From an uncultured Lachnospiraceae bacterium (GTDB lineage: Bacteria > Bacillota_A > Clostridia > Lachnospirales > Lachnospiraceae), in the NCBI GenBank assembly GCA_902787595.1, contig CADAHD010000010.1, forward strand, positions 1 to 26,870: a DNA stretch of 26,870 nucleotides, written 5' to 3'. Made by a program: the position numbers and the translations under genes. The notes below the pieces were generated by a model, which was given only the letters and a program-made list of their open reading frames with translations, did not search any database and was not told where the DNA came from. Below are positions 7,195 through 14,770 of the stretch, piece after piece (position 1 is the first letter of the stretch; each line of letters begins with the position of its first letter).

Positions 7195-9116
7195 GCCTGA
7201 GCCTGAACTTCGATTTTGTCGGCATGGCAGTAATACTGGTGCTGCTGATATATTTTCAGAGCAAGCGCAGTTCCGTTATAGCCAGTTACAGGATGTTCTA
7301 TGTCGTTCTCATTGATCTGATGTTTATAGGGATCATGGATCTGGTATGCGTGATATGTCTTAAGAATCCCGAGATGACATCGCGTATTATTATAAGCTGT
7401 ATAAATGCATTCAATGTATTTGTAAAGATATTCCTATTGATCGTATACACGGTATATGTGCTCTGTGTGGCAACCATAGATACAAAACCGCCAAGACACT
7501 GGCTGAATCTGATATATACGCCGGGTCTGATACAGATGCTTCTGGTGGCCGCCCTCGTTTTAAGGGGCTATTTCATGGGTGAACCACCTGATTCCTTTAT
7601 GTTTAATCCGGTATTGCAGATAGTACTGATAGCCGGCGTGCTGTATGAAGTGACCATCATTATCATCATAGGTATACGATACGGTAAAGTTCTGGGTCTG
7701 AAAAAGAATATTCATGCTATAACGGCAGGTATTTTCATATCCATAGGCATGATCTTCCAGTTTGGAAAACCCGATTATTTTATAGTGGTATTTTTTGGCG
7801 CTCTGGTAATGACGAATCTGCTTATGAGCGTGCAGAAACCGGAGGAGATCTTTGCGGGCAGCAATGCAATGAAGAAAAAATTCCTTTACGGTTCTGCGGA
7901 GATGGATTTTGACAGGGGAAAAAGCTTTGGCATGATCTTTATCAAAATACTGGATCATGCCGTGCTTGTGGATTCTCTTGGAAAGGAAGATACGGAAGCT
8001 ATATTAAAACATGTTACCGCCTTTATGACAGACATAAAGCGCAACGCTCTGGTATTTCAGCTGGACAGTGATCTGATGGCTGTTAAGTATCAGTCGCAGG
8101 GCAAGGAAGAAGAAGACAGCCTGTTTGAGGAAGTGAAGGCAAGATTTAAGGAGCCCTGGCGCAGCGGATTTATGGAAACTATGCTTTCTGCAGGCTTCCT
8201 GCGCTTAAGCTGTCCTACCGATGTTAACAATATGGAAAGCTTTGCGCATATTATGGGAAATATGAACCTGATACAGCTTCAGCCCGGTGAGGAATATCCC
8301 GTAGAAAAGCTCCTGGGAGATGATAAGGAACAGCAGATGCTGAAGGCTATACGGCGCGCGCTGGATGAGAACAGCTTCCAGGTTTATTATCAGCCTATCT
8401 ATTCCACGCATGAGAAGAAGGTGATAGCGGCCGAGGCGCTGATACGTCTTTTTGATCCCGAATTCGGTTATATACCTCCCGAGCCCATGATAGCGCTGGC
8501 AGAAAAGGAAGGCTATATACTTCGCATCGGAGAGATAGTCTTTACCGAAGTATGCCGTTTCTATTCTGAGAATAAACTGGATAAGCTGGGCATAGAGTAT
8601 ATCGAGGTGAACCTATCTGCCGTGCAATGCGTGCAGAACCGCCTGGCGGAGCAGTTTATCGGCATCATGAAGGATTACAGGCTGGGGCCCGAACGCATAA
8701 ACTTTGAGATAACCGAGAGTTCAGCCATGATAAATGATGCGGAAGTTGCAAGAAATATCGCCAGATTTGAGGAGCAGGGAGTATCCCTTTCGCTGGATGA
8801 TTACGGAACGGGATATTCGAATATATCCTATCTTTATAACCTGCCTTTTATGATCATGAAAGTGGACAAGTCCATTTTATGGACCTCTGAAAAAAATGAA
8901 AAAGCTGATATAATCTTAAAGAATACTTTCCGTATGGCAAAACGCCTTAATATGAAAGTTGTAATGGAAGGCGTGGAGACGGAAGCGCAGATCAGAAAGC
9001 TTCTGTCACTCGAGTGTGATTATTTCCAGGGCTATTATTTCTCTAAGCCTGTTGAGGGAAAGAAGTTTATCGAGTATGTCAAAGGATTCTCTCTGCCGGA
9101 GGTTTGCAAGGGATGA
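7191..9116 (+). CDS. Membrane-bound EAL-domain c-di-GMP phosphodiesterase with degenerate GGDEF
   Basis: Predicted to hydrolyse cyclic di-GMP to pGpG at the inner face of the membrane. It has 641 residues: about seven membrane helices (roughly 8-225), a degenerate GGDEF domain with LDSDLM where GGDEF would be, and an intact EAL domain from about 395. The catalytic set is complete: AEALIRL (Glu415), VNLS (Asn474), FEITES (Glu506), LDDYGTGYSN (Asp536, Asp537), KVD (Lys557, Asp559), MEGVET (Glu593) and FQGYYF (Gln613). The degenerate GGDEF may act as an allosteric nucleotide sensor, as in other GGDEF-EAL phosphodiesterases. The start has a strong GGAGGTGAGG and overlaps the upstream stop by four bases. 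Same length and same residue numbering as the upstream protein point to tandem duplication. Confidence 0.93.
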   Translation: MSLSLNFDFVGMAVILVLLIYFQSKRSSVIASYRMFYVVLIDLMFIGIMDLVCVICLKNPEMTSRIIISCINAFNVFVKIFLLIVYTVYVLCVATIDTKPPRHWLNLIYTPGLIQMLLVAALVLRGYFMGEPPDSFMFNPVLQIVLIAGVLYEVTIIIIIGIRYGKVLGLKKNIHAITAGIFISIGMIFQFGKPDYFIVVFFGALVMTNLLMSVQKPEEIFAGSNAMKKKFLYGSAEMDFDRGKSFGMIFIKILDHAVLVDSLGKEDTEAILKHVTAFMTDIKRNALVFQLDSDLMAVKYQSQGKEEEDSLFEEVKARFKEPWRSGFMETMLSAGFLRLSCPTDVNNMESFAHIMGNMNLIQLQPGEEYPVEKLLGDDKEQQMLKAIRRALDENSFQVYYQPIYSTHEKKVIAAEALIRLFDPEFGYIPPEPMIALAEKEGYILRIGEIVFTEVCRFYSENKLDKLGIEYIEVNLSAVQCVQNRLAEQFIGIMKDYRLGPERINFEITESSAMINDAEVARNIARFEEQGVSLSLDDYGTGYSNISYLYNLPFMIMKVDKSILWTSEKNEKADIILKNTFRMAKRLNMKVVMEGVETEAQIRKLLSLECDYFQGYYFSKPVEGKKFIEYVKGFSLPEVCKG

Positions 9117-9529
9117 AGACGCTGAATGAATTCTTTGCCCAACAGGGGTACAGGATATATATGTGTTCGCTGGATCAGCGCTATATGAGCTTTGTGCAGG
9201 AGGAAAACTATTCCGTCAATATAGTATGCTTTTTTGATGAGCGCAAACAGACCAGCACAAAAGCGCAGATGCAGGCTTTTGAGGAAGTGCACCGCGGAAG
9301 GCTTGATTACGGCCGGGGGAAGGACATACATTTCCTGAGGCTGGTCTGCACGGATGCTACAGGCGTGGGTTCGCTGGTGCCCGGGACAGATGGACACGGC
9401 CTGGAAGAGGATGATGAGAAAAAAGAGAATGAAGACTTAAGCTGGATCAACAGGGTCTGGTATCTTATAGATGATGCAAATCCCGATCCGGAAACGGGGG
9501 AAGCGCTGCGGGGGAAGCGCTGGGAGTAA
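9113..9529 (+). CDS. N-terminal cytosolic domain of a rhomboid protein, cut off by a frameshift
   Basis: 138 residues beginning MKTLNEFFAQQGYRIYMCSL. From memory, this domain precedes the membrane part of rhomboid proteases in Lachnospiraceae, so this is the first half of a split gene. Ser and acidic residues dominate the end (LEEDDEKKENEDLSWINRVW). The frame closes at 9527-9529, just after a perfect 14-bp tandem duplication at 9495-9522. The ATG at 9113 is chosen over TTG at 9104 because it makes the usual ATGA overlap with the EAL gene stop and has GGAGG upstream. If one repeat copy is removed the frame runs on as GEALGVRLFIPPEAAEDFYGL and into the rhomboid domain. Confidence 0.75.
   Translation: MKTLNEFFAQQGYRIYMCSLDQRYMSFVQEENYSVNIVCFFDERKQTSTKAQMQAFEEVHRGRLDYGRGKDIHFLRLVCTDATGVGSLVPGTDGHGLEEDDEKKENEDLSWINRVWYLIDDANPDPETGEALRGKRWE
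9495..9522 (+). repeat. Perfect 14-bp tandem duplication that breaks the rhomboid frame
   Basis: CGGGGGAAGCGCTG occurs twice back to back, at 9495-9508 and 9509-9522. Fourteen is not a multiple of three, so the extra copy shifts the frame. Deleting one copy gives an open frame from 9113 to 10332 of exactly 1206 bases (401 residues plus stop). Confidence 0.95.
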
Positions 9530-9615
9530 GGCTGTTCATCCCTCCCGAGGCGGCAGAGGATTTTTACGGGCTGAAAAGACATCTGGAGGCGCATATTGCG
9601 GAGTGCGGAGTATCG

Positions 9616-10332
9616 GTGCAGCTGCCCGAGCTTAACCTTGACGCAGCTCAGCATACCCGTAATGATATGGACAGGGCGCCCGCGGAGCAGGGCCCGGACG
9701 GCATGCCCCGCATACACGAAAAGGAAAGCGCGGGGCCTAAGGAAGTGTGCTGGGTGACGACAGGACTGCTGCTGATCAATGCCGTAATGTACATACTCAG
9801 CAGTATGAAAGTATTTGACGCCGATGCTTTTGCCCTTTCCATTGATACATTAAGGGAACCTTCACTCTGGTACAGGCTGGTGACGTATATGTTCCTGCAC
9901 AGGAATCTGAGCCATCTGGCCGGAAACATGCTTATGCTGTATGCTGCCGGCAGCATGGTGGAGGAAAAGATGAGCAGGCTGGCATATCCTATAATGTACT
10001 TTATATGCGGGATCGCCGGCGGCATAGTATCCGTATGGTCACAGATGAATACAGGGGAACCGTATTCGTCTATGGGAGCGTCCGGAGCCATATACGGCGT
10101 GATGGGCGGGCTGATCGCCTGGATGCTGATGAACAGGCAGTGGAAATCCATAAGATTTTACAATCGCATACTGATAGCGCTGCTTTTGCTGTTTTACGGA
10201 GGCAGCCTTGATGAAGGTATAGATTATATGGCGCATCTGGGAGGTTTTGTTGCCGGGTTGTTATTTACCGGCATATATGTCCTGATAAAATGGAAGAAGA
10301 GCCAGTCACAAAAAAAAGATCCTGCGGGCTGA
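9616..10332 (+). CDS. Rhomboid intramembrane serine protease, C-terminal part of the split gene
   Basis: Membrane protease domain with an intact catalytic dyad: Ser in GASGAIYG and His in the later helix MAHLGGF. The conserved LSHLAGNM loop-helix lies before them. About six membrane helices follow VCWVTTGLLLINAVMYIL, and the C-terminus is basic. This frame is open upstream to about 9523 and reads sensibly there (LFIPPEAAEDFYGLKRHLEAHI), so GTG 9616 is only the first plausible start codon. It has no ribosome binding site and another in-frame ATG lies at 9667. Most likely this is the second part of one 401-residue gene starting at 9113 and broken by the 14-bp duplication. Substrates are unknown. 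In the present state expression would need re-initiation or reversal of the duplication. Confidence 0.8.
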   Translation: MQLPELNLDAAQHTRNDMDRAPAEQGPDGMPRIHEKESAGPKEVCWVTTGLLLINAVMYILSSMKVFDADAFALSIDTLREPSLWYRLVTYMFLHRNLSHLAGNMLMLYAAGSMVEEKMSRLAYPIMYFICGIAGGIVSVWSQMNTGEPYSSMGASGAIYGVMGGLIAWMLMNRQWKSIRFYNRILIALLLLFYGGSLDEGIDYMAHLGGFVAGLLFTGIYVLIKWKKSQSQKKDPAG

Positions 10333-10365
10333 ATCCCCATGAGGGAGCCGGGTTACATGAGGGGG

Positions 10366-10480
10366 CACTGTCATCCTGAGCGAAGCGAAAAAGTGAGGCA
10401 GGAAATCTATGATTTCCGAAGCCGAACTCTCCTACTTGGGGATCTTGACAGAACTGCCGGTACCGGAGAATGACAGGATT
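10366..10480. repeat. Intergenic repeat-like element with terminal inverted repeats
   Basis: The ends are imperfect inverted repeats: CTGTCATCCTGAG (10368-10380) and CGGAGAATGACAG (10464-10476), with 10 of 13 positions paired. The left end, TGTCATCCTGAGCGAAGCGA, matches a motif I remember as a widespread bacterial intergenic repeat. Inside is a perfect 7-bp hairpin, GGAAATC (10401-10407) and GATTTCC (10411-10417), and a CCGGTACCGG palindrome. A consensus TTGACA at 10445-10450 has no matching -10 box. No second copy was seen in this window. Confidence 0.5.
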
Positions 10481-10500
10481 ATTAAGAAAGGAGCCGGTTT

Positions 10501-11502
10501 ATGAAGATAAATATATATTACGGCGGAAGAGGACTGATAGGCGATCCCACGCTGGTGGCTGTAAAGATAATGATGAATGTTTTTGAAGAGCTTAATGTGA
10601 AGGTTGAGAAATTCGATCTTTTTGAGGCGAAAAACAGCATCACCACGCTTCCGCGCAGTTTAAAGGACGCCGATGGCGTTATACTTGCATCCACAGTGGA
10701 ATGGCACGGCGTGGGTGGAATGATGATGAGTTTTCTGGATGCCTGCTGGCTTTATGGCGATAAGGAAAAGATAAGCCGGCTTTATATGGCGCCGGTTGTC
10801 ATGAGCACGACTTATGGTGAAAAAGAAGCGGAACTCGACCTTATGAATGCATGGCAGTCTCTGGGCGGAACGGTATGCCCGGGAATATCCGGATATATGC
10901 CCGAAGTATCGGAGCTTGAAAATAACGAGACCTATAAAAAGCTGATCGAGAAGGCGGCGGAGAATATCTACCGCAGCGTAAACCAGCATACCACCGCGCT
11001 GCCCGTAAGTGTGATGGCTGTGCGCAAGGCTACCTACAAGACACGCAATACCACCCTTACCCAGCAGGAGACGGAACAGCTTTCCGAGTATGCTTCCGAT
11101 GATAAATATGTGGCTACACAGAAAGAGGACATCAGGGAGCTGACGGACCTTTTTAAAGGCAAGATGAAATCCCACAAGGGAGTTAATGAAGATAATCTGC
11201 CTAAGCTGTTTACAGCGGCATTCAGGCCCGACCCTTCAATAAATCTTAAATACAAAGTGAATATCAAGGGAAAAGACAAACCCTTTGTGATGCGTATAGA
11301 CGGCAAGGAGCTCGAGGCTTCCTACGGAGACCTGGTATATGCGGATATTGAGATGAGCATGGAAAAGGATGTGCTCATGGATATAGTCGAAGGCCGCATG
11401 ACATTCCAGAAAGGTTTTATGACGGGAGTGATCACCGCAAAAGGCGATTTCGCAAAGATAAGGCTTTTGGACCAGCTGTTTGTATTCGGAGGAAAGGGAT
11501 AA
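10501..11502 (+). CDS. Flavodoxin-fold (NADPH-dependent FMN reductase-like) protein fused to SCP2 domain
   Basis: 333 residues. The first 165 or so look like a flavodoxin/FMN-reductase fold: MKINIYYGGRGLIGDPT at the start, then the flavin-loop region ASTVEWHGVGGMMMSFLDAC. From about 205 to the end it resembles an SCP2 sterol-carrier domain, with PKLFTAAFRPDPSINLKYKVNIKGKD, then a segment giving FVMRIDGKELEASYG, and GRMTFQKGFMTGVITAKGD near the end. SCP2 domains bind lipids, so it may be a flavin enzyme with a hydrophobic substrate, but this is inference. A good AAAGGAG ribosome binding site precedes the ATG. It follows a repeat-like intergenic element and is convergent with murG, so it is probably transcribed alone or as the end of the upstream operon. 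Confidence 0.75.
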   Translation: MKINIYYGGRGLIGDPTLVAVKIMMNVFEELNVKVEKFDLFEAKNSITTLPRSLKDADGVILASTVEWHGVGGMMMSFLDACWLYGDKEKISRLYMAPVVMSTTYGEKEAELDLMNAWQSLGGTVCPGISGYMPEVSELENNETYKKLIEKAAENIYRSVNQHTTALPVSVMAVRKATYKTRNTTLTQQETEQLSEYASDDKYVATQKEDIRELTDLFKGKMKSHKGVNEDNLPKLFTAAFRPDPSINLKYKVNIKGKDKPFVMRIDGKELEASYGDLVYADIEMSMEKDVLMDIVEGRMTFQKGFMTGVITAKGDFAKIRLLDQLFVFGGKG

Positions 11503-11517
11503 GCGTACTGATACCGT

Positions 11518-11543
11518 AAAAAAGAGGCCTGTGATCAGGCCTC
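11518..11543 (-). terminator. Intrinsic terminator of murG
   Basis: GAGGCCTG (11524-11531) and CAGGCCTC (11536-11543) form a perfect 8-bp stem with loop TGAT. Read on the minus strand it is followed by six Ts (11523-11518). The murG stop codon (11535-11537) lies at the junction of loop and stem. Confidence 0.85.
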
Positions 11544-12608
11544 CGGCGTAGCGTTTTCTTCGATAAGTTTTATGATGGAATTGATCGCGTTGTACTGCGA
11601 TGATTCCTCCATCTTTTTAATATAAGTATCTTTGTTTTCATATAATTCATGCAGAGCGTTCATAAGCGAATCTTCGTCAAGATTTTCTTCCTGCAGTACT
11701 ATGCTGTAACCCTGTGATTCAAAAGATGCTGCGTTGAGCAGCTGATCGCCGCGGCTTGCTGCCAGAGGCAGGGGTATCAGCACATTCGGAATGCGCAGGG
11801 CCAGAAGCTCGCAGATGGCGTTGGCTCCGGCGCGGCTTACTACCAGATCGGTGATCGCAAACAGATCTTTCAGTTCACTCTTTACATAATCAAACTGCTT
11901 GTAACCGGGAGTGGTGAGGAGCATATTGTCCATTTTCTCCTGACCGCAGATATGTATTACATTAAATTTCTCAAGAAGCCTGGGAAGCGCATCCCTTACC
12001 ACTTTGTTGATGGCGCTGGCGCCCTGGCTTCCGCCCATTACCATGATAACAGGACGGTTCTTATCGAAGCCGCAGAGTTTATAGGCGACGTCCTTATTAC
12101 CCTTGGTAAGCTCTTCCCTTATGGGAGAACCGGTGAGGACCGACTTCTTTTCCGGAAGATATTTAAGTGTTTCCGGGAAATTGCAGCATATTTTGGTGGC
12201 TACCGGTATGCATAATTTGTTTGCAAGACCGGGAGTCAGATCGGATTCGTGTATTATCACCGGGATTTTTAAGCTGGCAGCTGCGCGTACAACGGGAACG
12301 GAAACGAAGCCGCCCTTTGAAAAGATGACATTGGGTTTTAATTCCTTAAGCAGCTTTTTTGCCTCATGACATCCCTTGAGCACGCGGAAAGGATCGGAAA
12401 AATTCTTGGGATCAAAATAACGGCGGAATTTGCCTGTGGATACTCCGTAATATGGTATGCCCAGGTCGGAGATGAGCTTCTTCTCTATGCCTTCTTTGGA
12501 ACCTATGTAATCTATTTCGTATCCAAGCTCGCGCAGTTTGGGGATAAGAGCTATATTAGGTGTAACATGTCCGGCTGTGCCGCCGCCTGTCATGACTATC
12601 TTTTTCAT
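11535..12608 (-). CDS. murG: UDP-GlcNAc:lipid I N-acetylglucosaminyltransferase
   Basis: Adds N-acetylglucosamine from UDP-GlcNAc to lipid I, making lipid II for peptidoglycan on the inner membrane face. The 357 residues match the family length. The N-terminal glycine-rich loop is GGGTAGHVTPN (8-18). The second glycine motif is MGGSQGASAINKVV, and the C-terminal donor site contains SRAGANAICELLALRIPNVLIPLP. The start ATG (12608) follows AAGGAAG. It is a single gene on the minus strand, with its own promoter and terminator, and lies outside the usual mur/fts cluster, which is common in Clostridia. Nothing suggests loss of function. Confidence 0.96.
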   Translation of the reverse strand: MKKIVMTGGGTAGHVTPNIALIPKLRELGYEIDYIGSKEGIEKKLISDLGIPYYGVSTGKFRRYFDPKNFSDPFRVLKGCHEAKKLLKELKPNVIFSKGGFVSVPVVRAAASLKIPVIIHESDLTPGLANKLCIPVATKICCNFPETLKYLPEKKSVLTGSPIREELTKGNKDVAYKLCGFDKNRPVIMVMGGSQGASAINKVVRDALPRLLEKFNVIHICGQEKMDNMLLTTPGYKQFDYVKSELKDLFAITDLVVSRAGANAICELLALRIPNVLIPLPLAASRGDQLLNAASFESQGYSIVLQEENLDEDSLMNALHELYENKDTYIKKMEESSQYNAINSIIKLIEENATPEA

Positions 12609-12644
12609 TATGCATCTTCCTTATAATACCAGTGTCTGCGGTGA

Positions 12645-12673
12645 ATTATACTACTCACGCTGTTTTTATGCAA
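12645..12673 (-). promoter_or_regulatory. Sigma-A-like promoter for murG
   Basis: On the minus strand TTGCAT (12673-12668) and a perfect TATAAT (12650-12645) lie exactly 17 bases apart. The predicted start is about 30 bases upstream of the murG ATG. It diverges from the ksgA promoter. Confidence 0.7.
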
Positions 12674-12723
12674 GTTTAGCGCTGTTACCACGCCTGATAT
12701 GTTATTTCAAGAAGACCGCCGGT

Positions 12724-12752
12724 TTGCAGAGCCGGCTGTTTTGTTGTATACT
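12724..12752 (+). promoter_or_regulatory. Sigma-A-like promoter for the ksgA operon
   Basis: TTGCAG (12724-12729) and TATACT (12747-12752) are separated by 17 bases. The leader to the ATG at 12804 would be about 45 bases. A small inverted repeat, GCCGG/CCGGC, overlaps the -35 box (12718-12736). Confidence 0.6.
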
Positions 12753-12803
12753 GAAATGCGCTACAGGGAGCATATTTTAGGAATAAAAAGGTATGGTTGT
12801 GCT

Positions 12804-13658
12804 ATGCGTATAGGAACAGCGGGAAATACGGCGGATATATTAAGCCGTCACAAATTCAGCATAAGGAAGAAATACGGCCAGAATTTCCTGGTAGATGCTT
12901 CCATGCTGGAAAAGATAGTAAATGCAGCCGGCATCGGGGAAGAAGACAGGGTGCTGGAGATAGGCCCGGGACTGGGAGCCATGACACAGCTTCTGGCGGA
13001 GAGCGCAGGCGCGGTAACTGCCGTGGAGATAGATAAGGAGCTTATCCCCATATTAAAGGAAACCCTTGCTGATCATGATAATGTTACCATTATAAACGGC
13101 GATATCATGAAACAGGATCTTAAGGAGCTTTGCGGCGGCGAGAAATACAAGGTGGTGGCCAATCTGCCTTATTATATCACCACTCCCATAGTCATGAAGC
13201 TACTCGAAGAGAATGCAGCCATAGAGAGCATTACCATAATGATACAGAAGGAAGTGGCCCAGCGCATGCAGACCGGGCCGGGCAGCAAGGATTACGGAGC
13301 CCTTTCGCTGGCTGTGCAGTATTATGCCAAACCGAATTATATCTGCACGGTGCCGCCGGAGTGCTTTATACCACGCCCCGGGGTGGACAGCGCGGTCGTC
13401 CGGCTGGACGTATACGAAAAACCGCCTGTGGAGACGAAAGATCCGCAGTTTATGTTTGCGCTGATACGCGCGGCTTTTAACCAGCGCAGGAAGACTCTGG
13501 CCAACGGACTGTCCGGTGAGGCGTCCCTGGATCTGAGCCGTGAGACCGTTCAGGAAGCGCTGACAGAGATGGGCATCTCGGAGATGATCAGGGGGGAAAA
13601 ACTGACTCTTGCAGAGTACGCCCGACTGGCCGATATCCTTGCAGACAAAAGGCAGTAG
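12804..13658 (+). CDS. rsmA: 16S rRNA (adenine(1518)-N(6)/adenine(1519)-N(6))-dimethyltransferase
   Basis: Dimethylates two adjacent adenines near the 3' end of 16S rRNA during small-subunit maturation, using S-adenosylmethionine (also called KsgA). The chosen ATG gives 284 residues and the typical start region, with KKYGQNFLVD at 23-31. The longer frame to 12699 adds an unlikely N-terminus that would cover the promoter. The SAM motif is EIGPGLGAMT (52-61), catalytic motif IV is NLPYYIT (120-126), and the substrate-binding segment is CFIPRPGVDSAVV. The ribosome binding site is weak (AAAGG, about 12 bases upstream). It heads a run of plus-strand housekeeping genes, with 34 bases to the phosphofructokinase gene. 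Erm-type resistance methylases are related, but this context and these motifs fit RsmA. Confidence 0.94.
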   Translation: MRIGTAGNTADILSRHKFSIRKKYGQNFLVDASMLEKIVNAAGIGEEDRVLEIGPGLGAMTQLLAESAGAVTAVEIDKELIPILKETLADHDNVTIINGDIMKQDLKELCGGEKYKVVANLPYYITTPIVMKLLEENAAIESITIMIQKEVAQRMQTGPGSKDYGALSLAVQYYAKPNYICTVPPECFIPRPGVDSAVVRLDVYEKPPVETKDPQFMFALIRAAFNQRRKTLANGLSGEASLDLSRETVQEALTEMGISEMIRGEKLTLAEYARLADILADKRQ

Positions 13659-13692
13659 TGGTAAAATAGTAAGTTCAAGGAGGGTTACGCTT

Positions 13693-14769
13693 ATGAAGAG
13701 AATAGGAATGCTTACCAGCGGCGGAGATTGTCAGGCGCTCAATGCAGCAATGCGCGGCGTTGTAAAGACTCTGCATAACAGCGGCACGGAGGTGGAGATC
13801 TTTGGCTTTCAGAACGGATACAAGGGTCTGATCAACAGCGATTTCCGCATGCTTACAAACCGTGATTTTTCGGGCATACTCACTAAGGGCGGCACTATTT
13901 TGGGATCATCGCGCATGCCTTTTAAAGAGATAGATATTCCCGATGAGAAGGGCAGGGATAAAGTAGAAGAGATGAAGCACACATATCATAAGCTGAATCT
14001 CGACTGTATGATAATACTGGGCGGCAACGGAACACATAAGACAGCCAACCGCCTCAGAGAGGAAGGGCTTAATATCATCACCCTTCCCAAGACTATAGAT
14101 AACGATCTGTGGGGGACTGATATGACCTTCGGTTTCCAGAGCGCTGTGGATATAGCAACGGAAGTTATCGACTGCATACACACTACCGCAGATTCCCACG
14201 GCAGGGTGTTCATCGTGGAAGTAATGGGACATAAGGCCGGATGGCTTACCTTAAACGCCGGCATGGCTTCGGGCGCGGACATAATCCTGATCCCCGAGAT
14301 CCCTTATAAGATAGATAAGGTGATCAAGGCCATCAAGAAACGCGAGGCAGGCGGCAGCCGTTTTACTATACTGGCTGTGGCAGAGGGCGCTATATCCGAG
14401 GAAGATTCGAAGCTCTCAAAGAAGGAGTACAAAAAGAAGATGGAGCAATATCCTTTCCCCAGCGTTTCTTACGAGGTGGCTGACGCTATCCAGAAGAAGA
14501 CAGGGCTTGAGGTAAGGGTTACGGTGCCCGGACATATGCAGCGCGGAGGCGCTCCCTGCCCTTATGACAGGGTATTCGCATCCCGTCTGGGAGCGGAAGC
14601 GGGCAAACTTATATTAAAGGATGAATACGGTTTTATGGTGGGCTATAAGAACCGTGAAGTGGTGAAGGTGCCGCTTAAGGAAGTAGCCGGCAAATTAAAG
14701 ACCGTGGATCCTGATGCTACGATAGTAAAGGAAGCAAAGATGCTGGGCATCAGCTTTGGTGACGAGTAA
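13693..14769 (+). CDS. 6-phosphofructokinase, PfkA family with PPi-type lysine
   Basis: Phosphorylates fructose 6-phosphate to the 1,6-bisphosphate in glycolysis. 358 residues from ATG 13693, which has a strong AAGGAGGG; this is longer than the roughly 320 of classic bacterial ATP-PfkA. The N-terminus MKRIGMLTSGGDCQALNAAMRG and the catalytic TIDND (134-138) are typical. Two positions are informative. The phosphoryl-donor loop reads GGNGT (110-114) rather than GGDGS. The residue before TIDND is Lys133 (PKTIDND), which is usual in PPi-dependent or mixed-substrate groups, where classic ATP enzymes have Gly. The donor therefore cannot be assigned from sequence alone. It lies between ksgA and dnaX, two bases before the dnaX start. 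Confidence 0.9.
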   Translation: MKRIGMLTSGGDCQALNAAMRGVVKTLHNSGTEVEIFGFQNGYKGLINSDFRMLTNRDFSGILTKGGTILGSSRMPFKEIDIPDEKGRDKVEEMKHTYHKLNLDCMIILGGNGTHKTANRLREEGLNIITLPKTIDNDLWGTDMTFGFQSAVDIATEVIDCIHTTADSHGRVFIVEVMGHKAGWLTLNAGMASGADIILIPEIPYKIDKVIKAIKKREAGGSRFTILAVAEGAISEEDSKLSKKEYKKKMEQYPFPSVSYEVADAIQKKTGLEVRVTVPGHMQRGGAPCPYDRVFASRLGAEAGKLILKDEYGFMVGYKNREVVKVPLKEVAGKLKTVDPDATIVKEAKMLGISFGDE

Positions 14770-14770
14770 G

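Noticed and set aside
10445..10473. Promoter with perfect TTGACA before the SCP2 gene
   Set aside because: No acceptable -10 box at 16 to 18 bases; the hexamer lies inside the repeat-like element.
12699..12803. N-terminal extension of RsmA
   Set aside because: It would cover a good promoter and lies outside the conserved family N-terminus; ATG 12804 fits the usual length.
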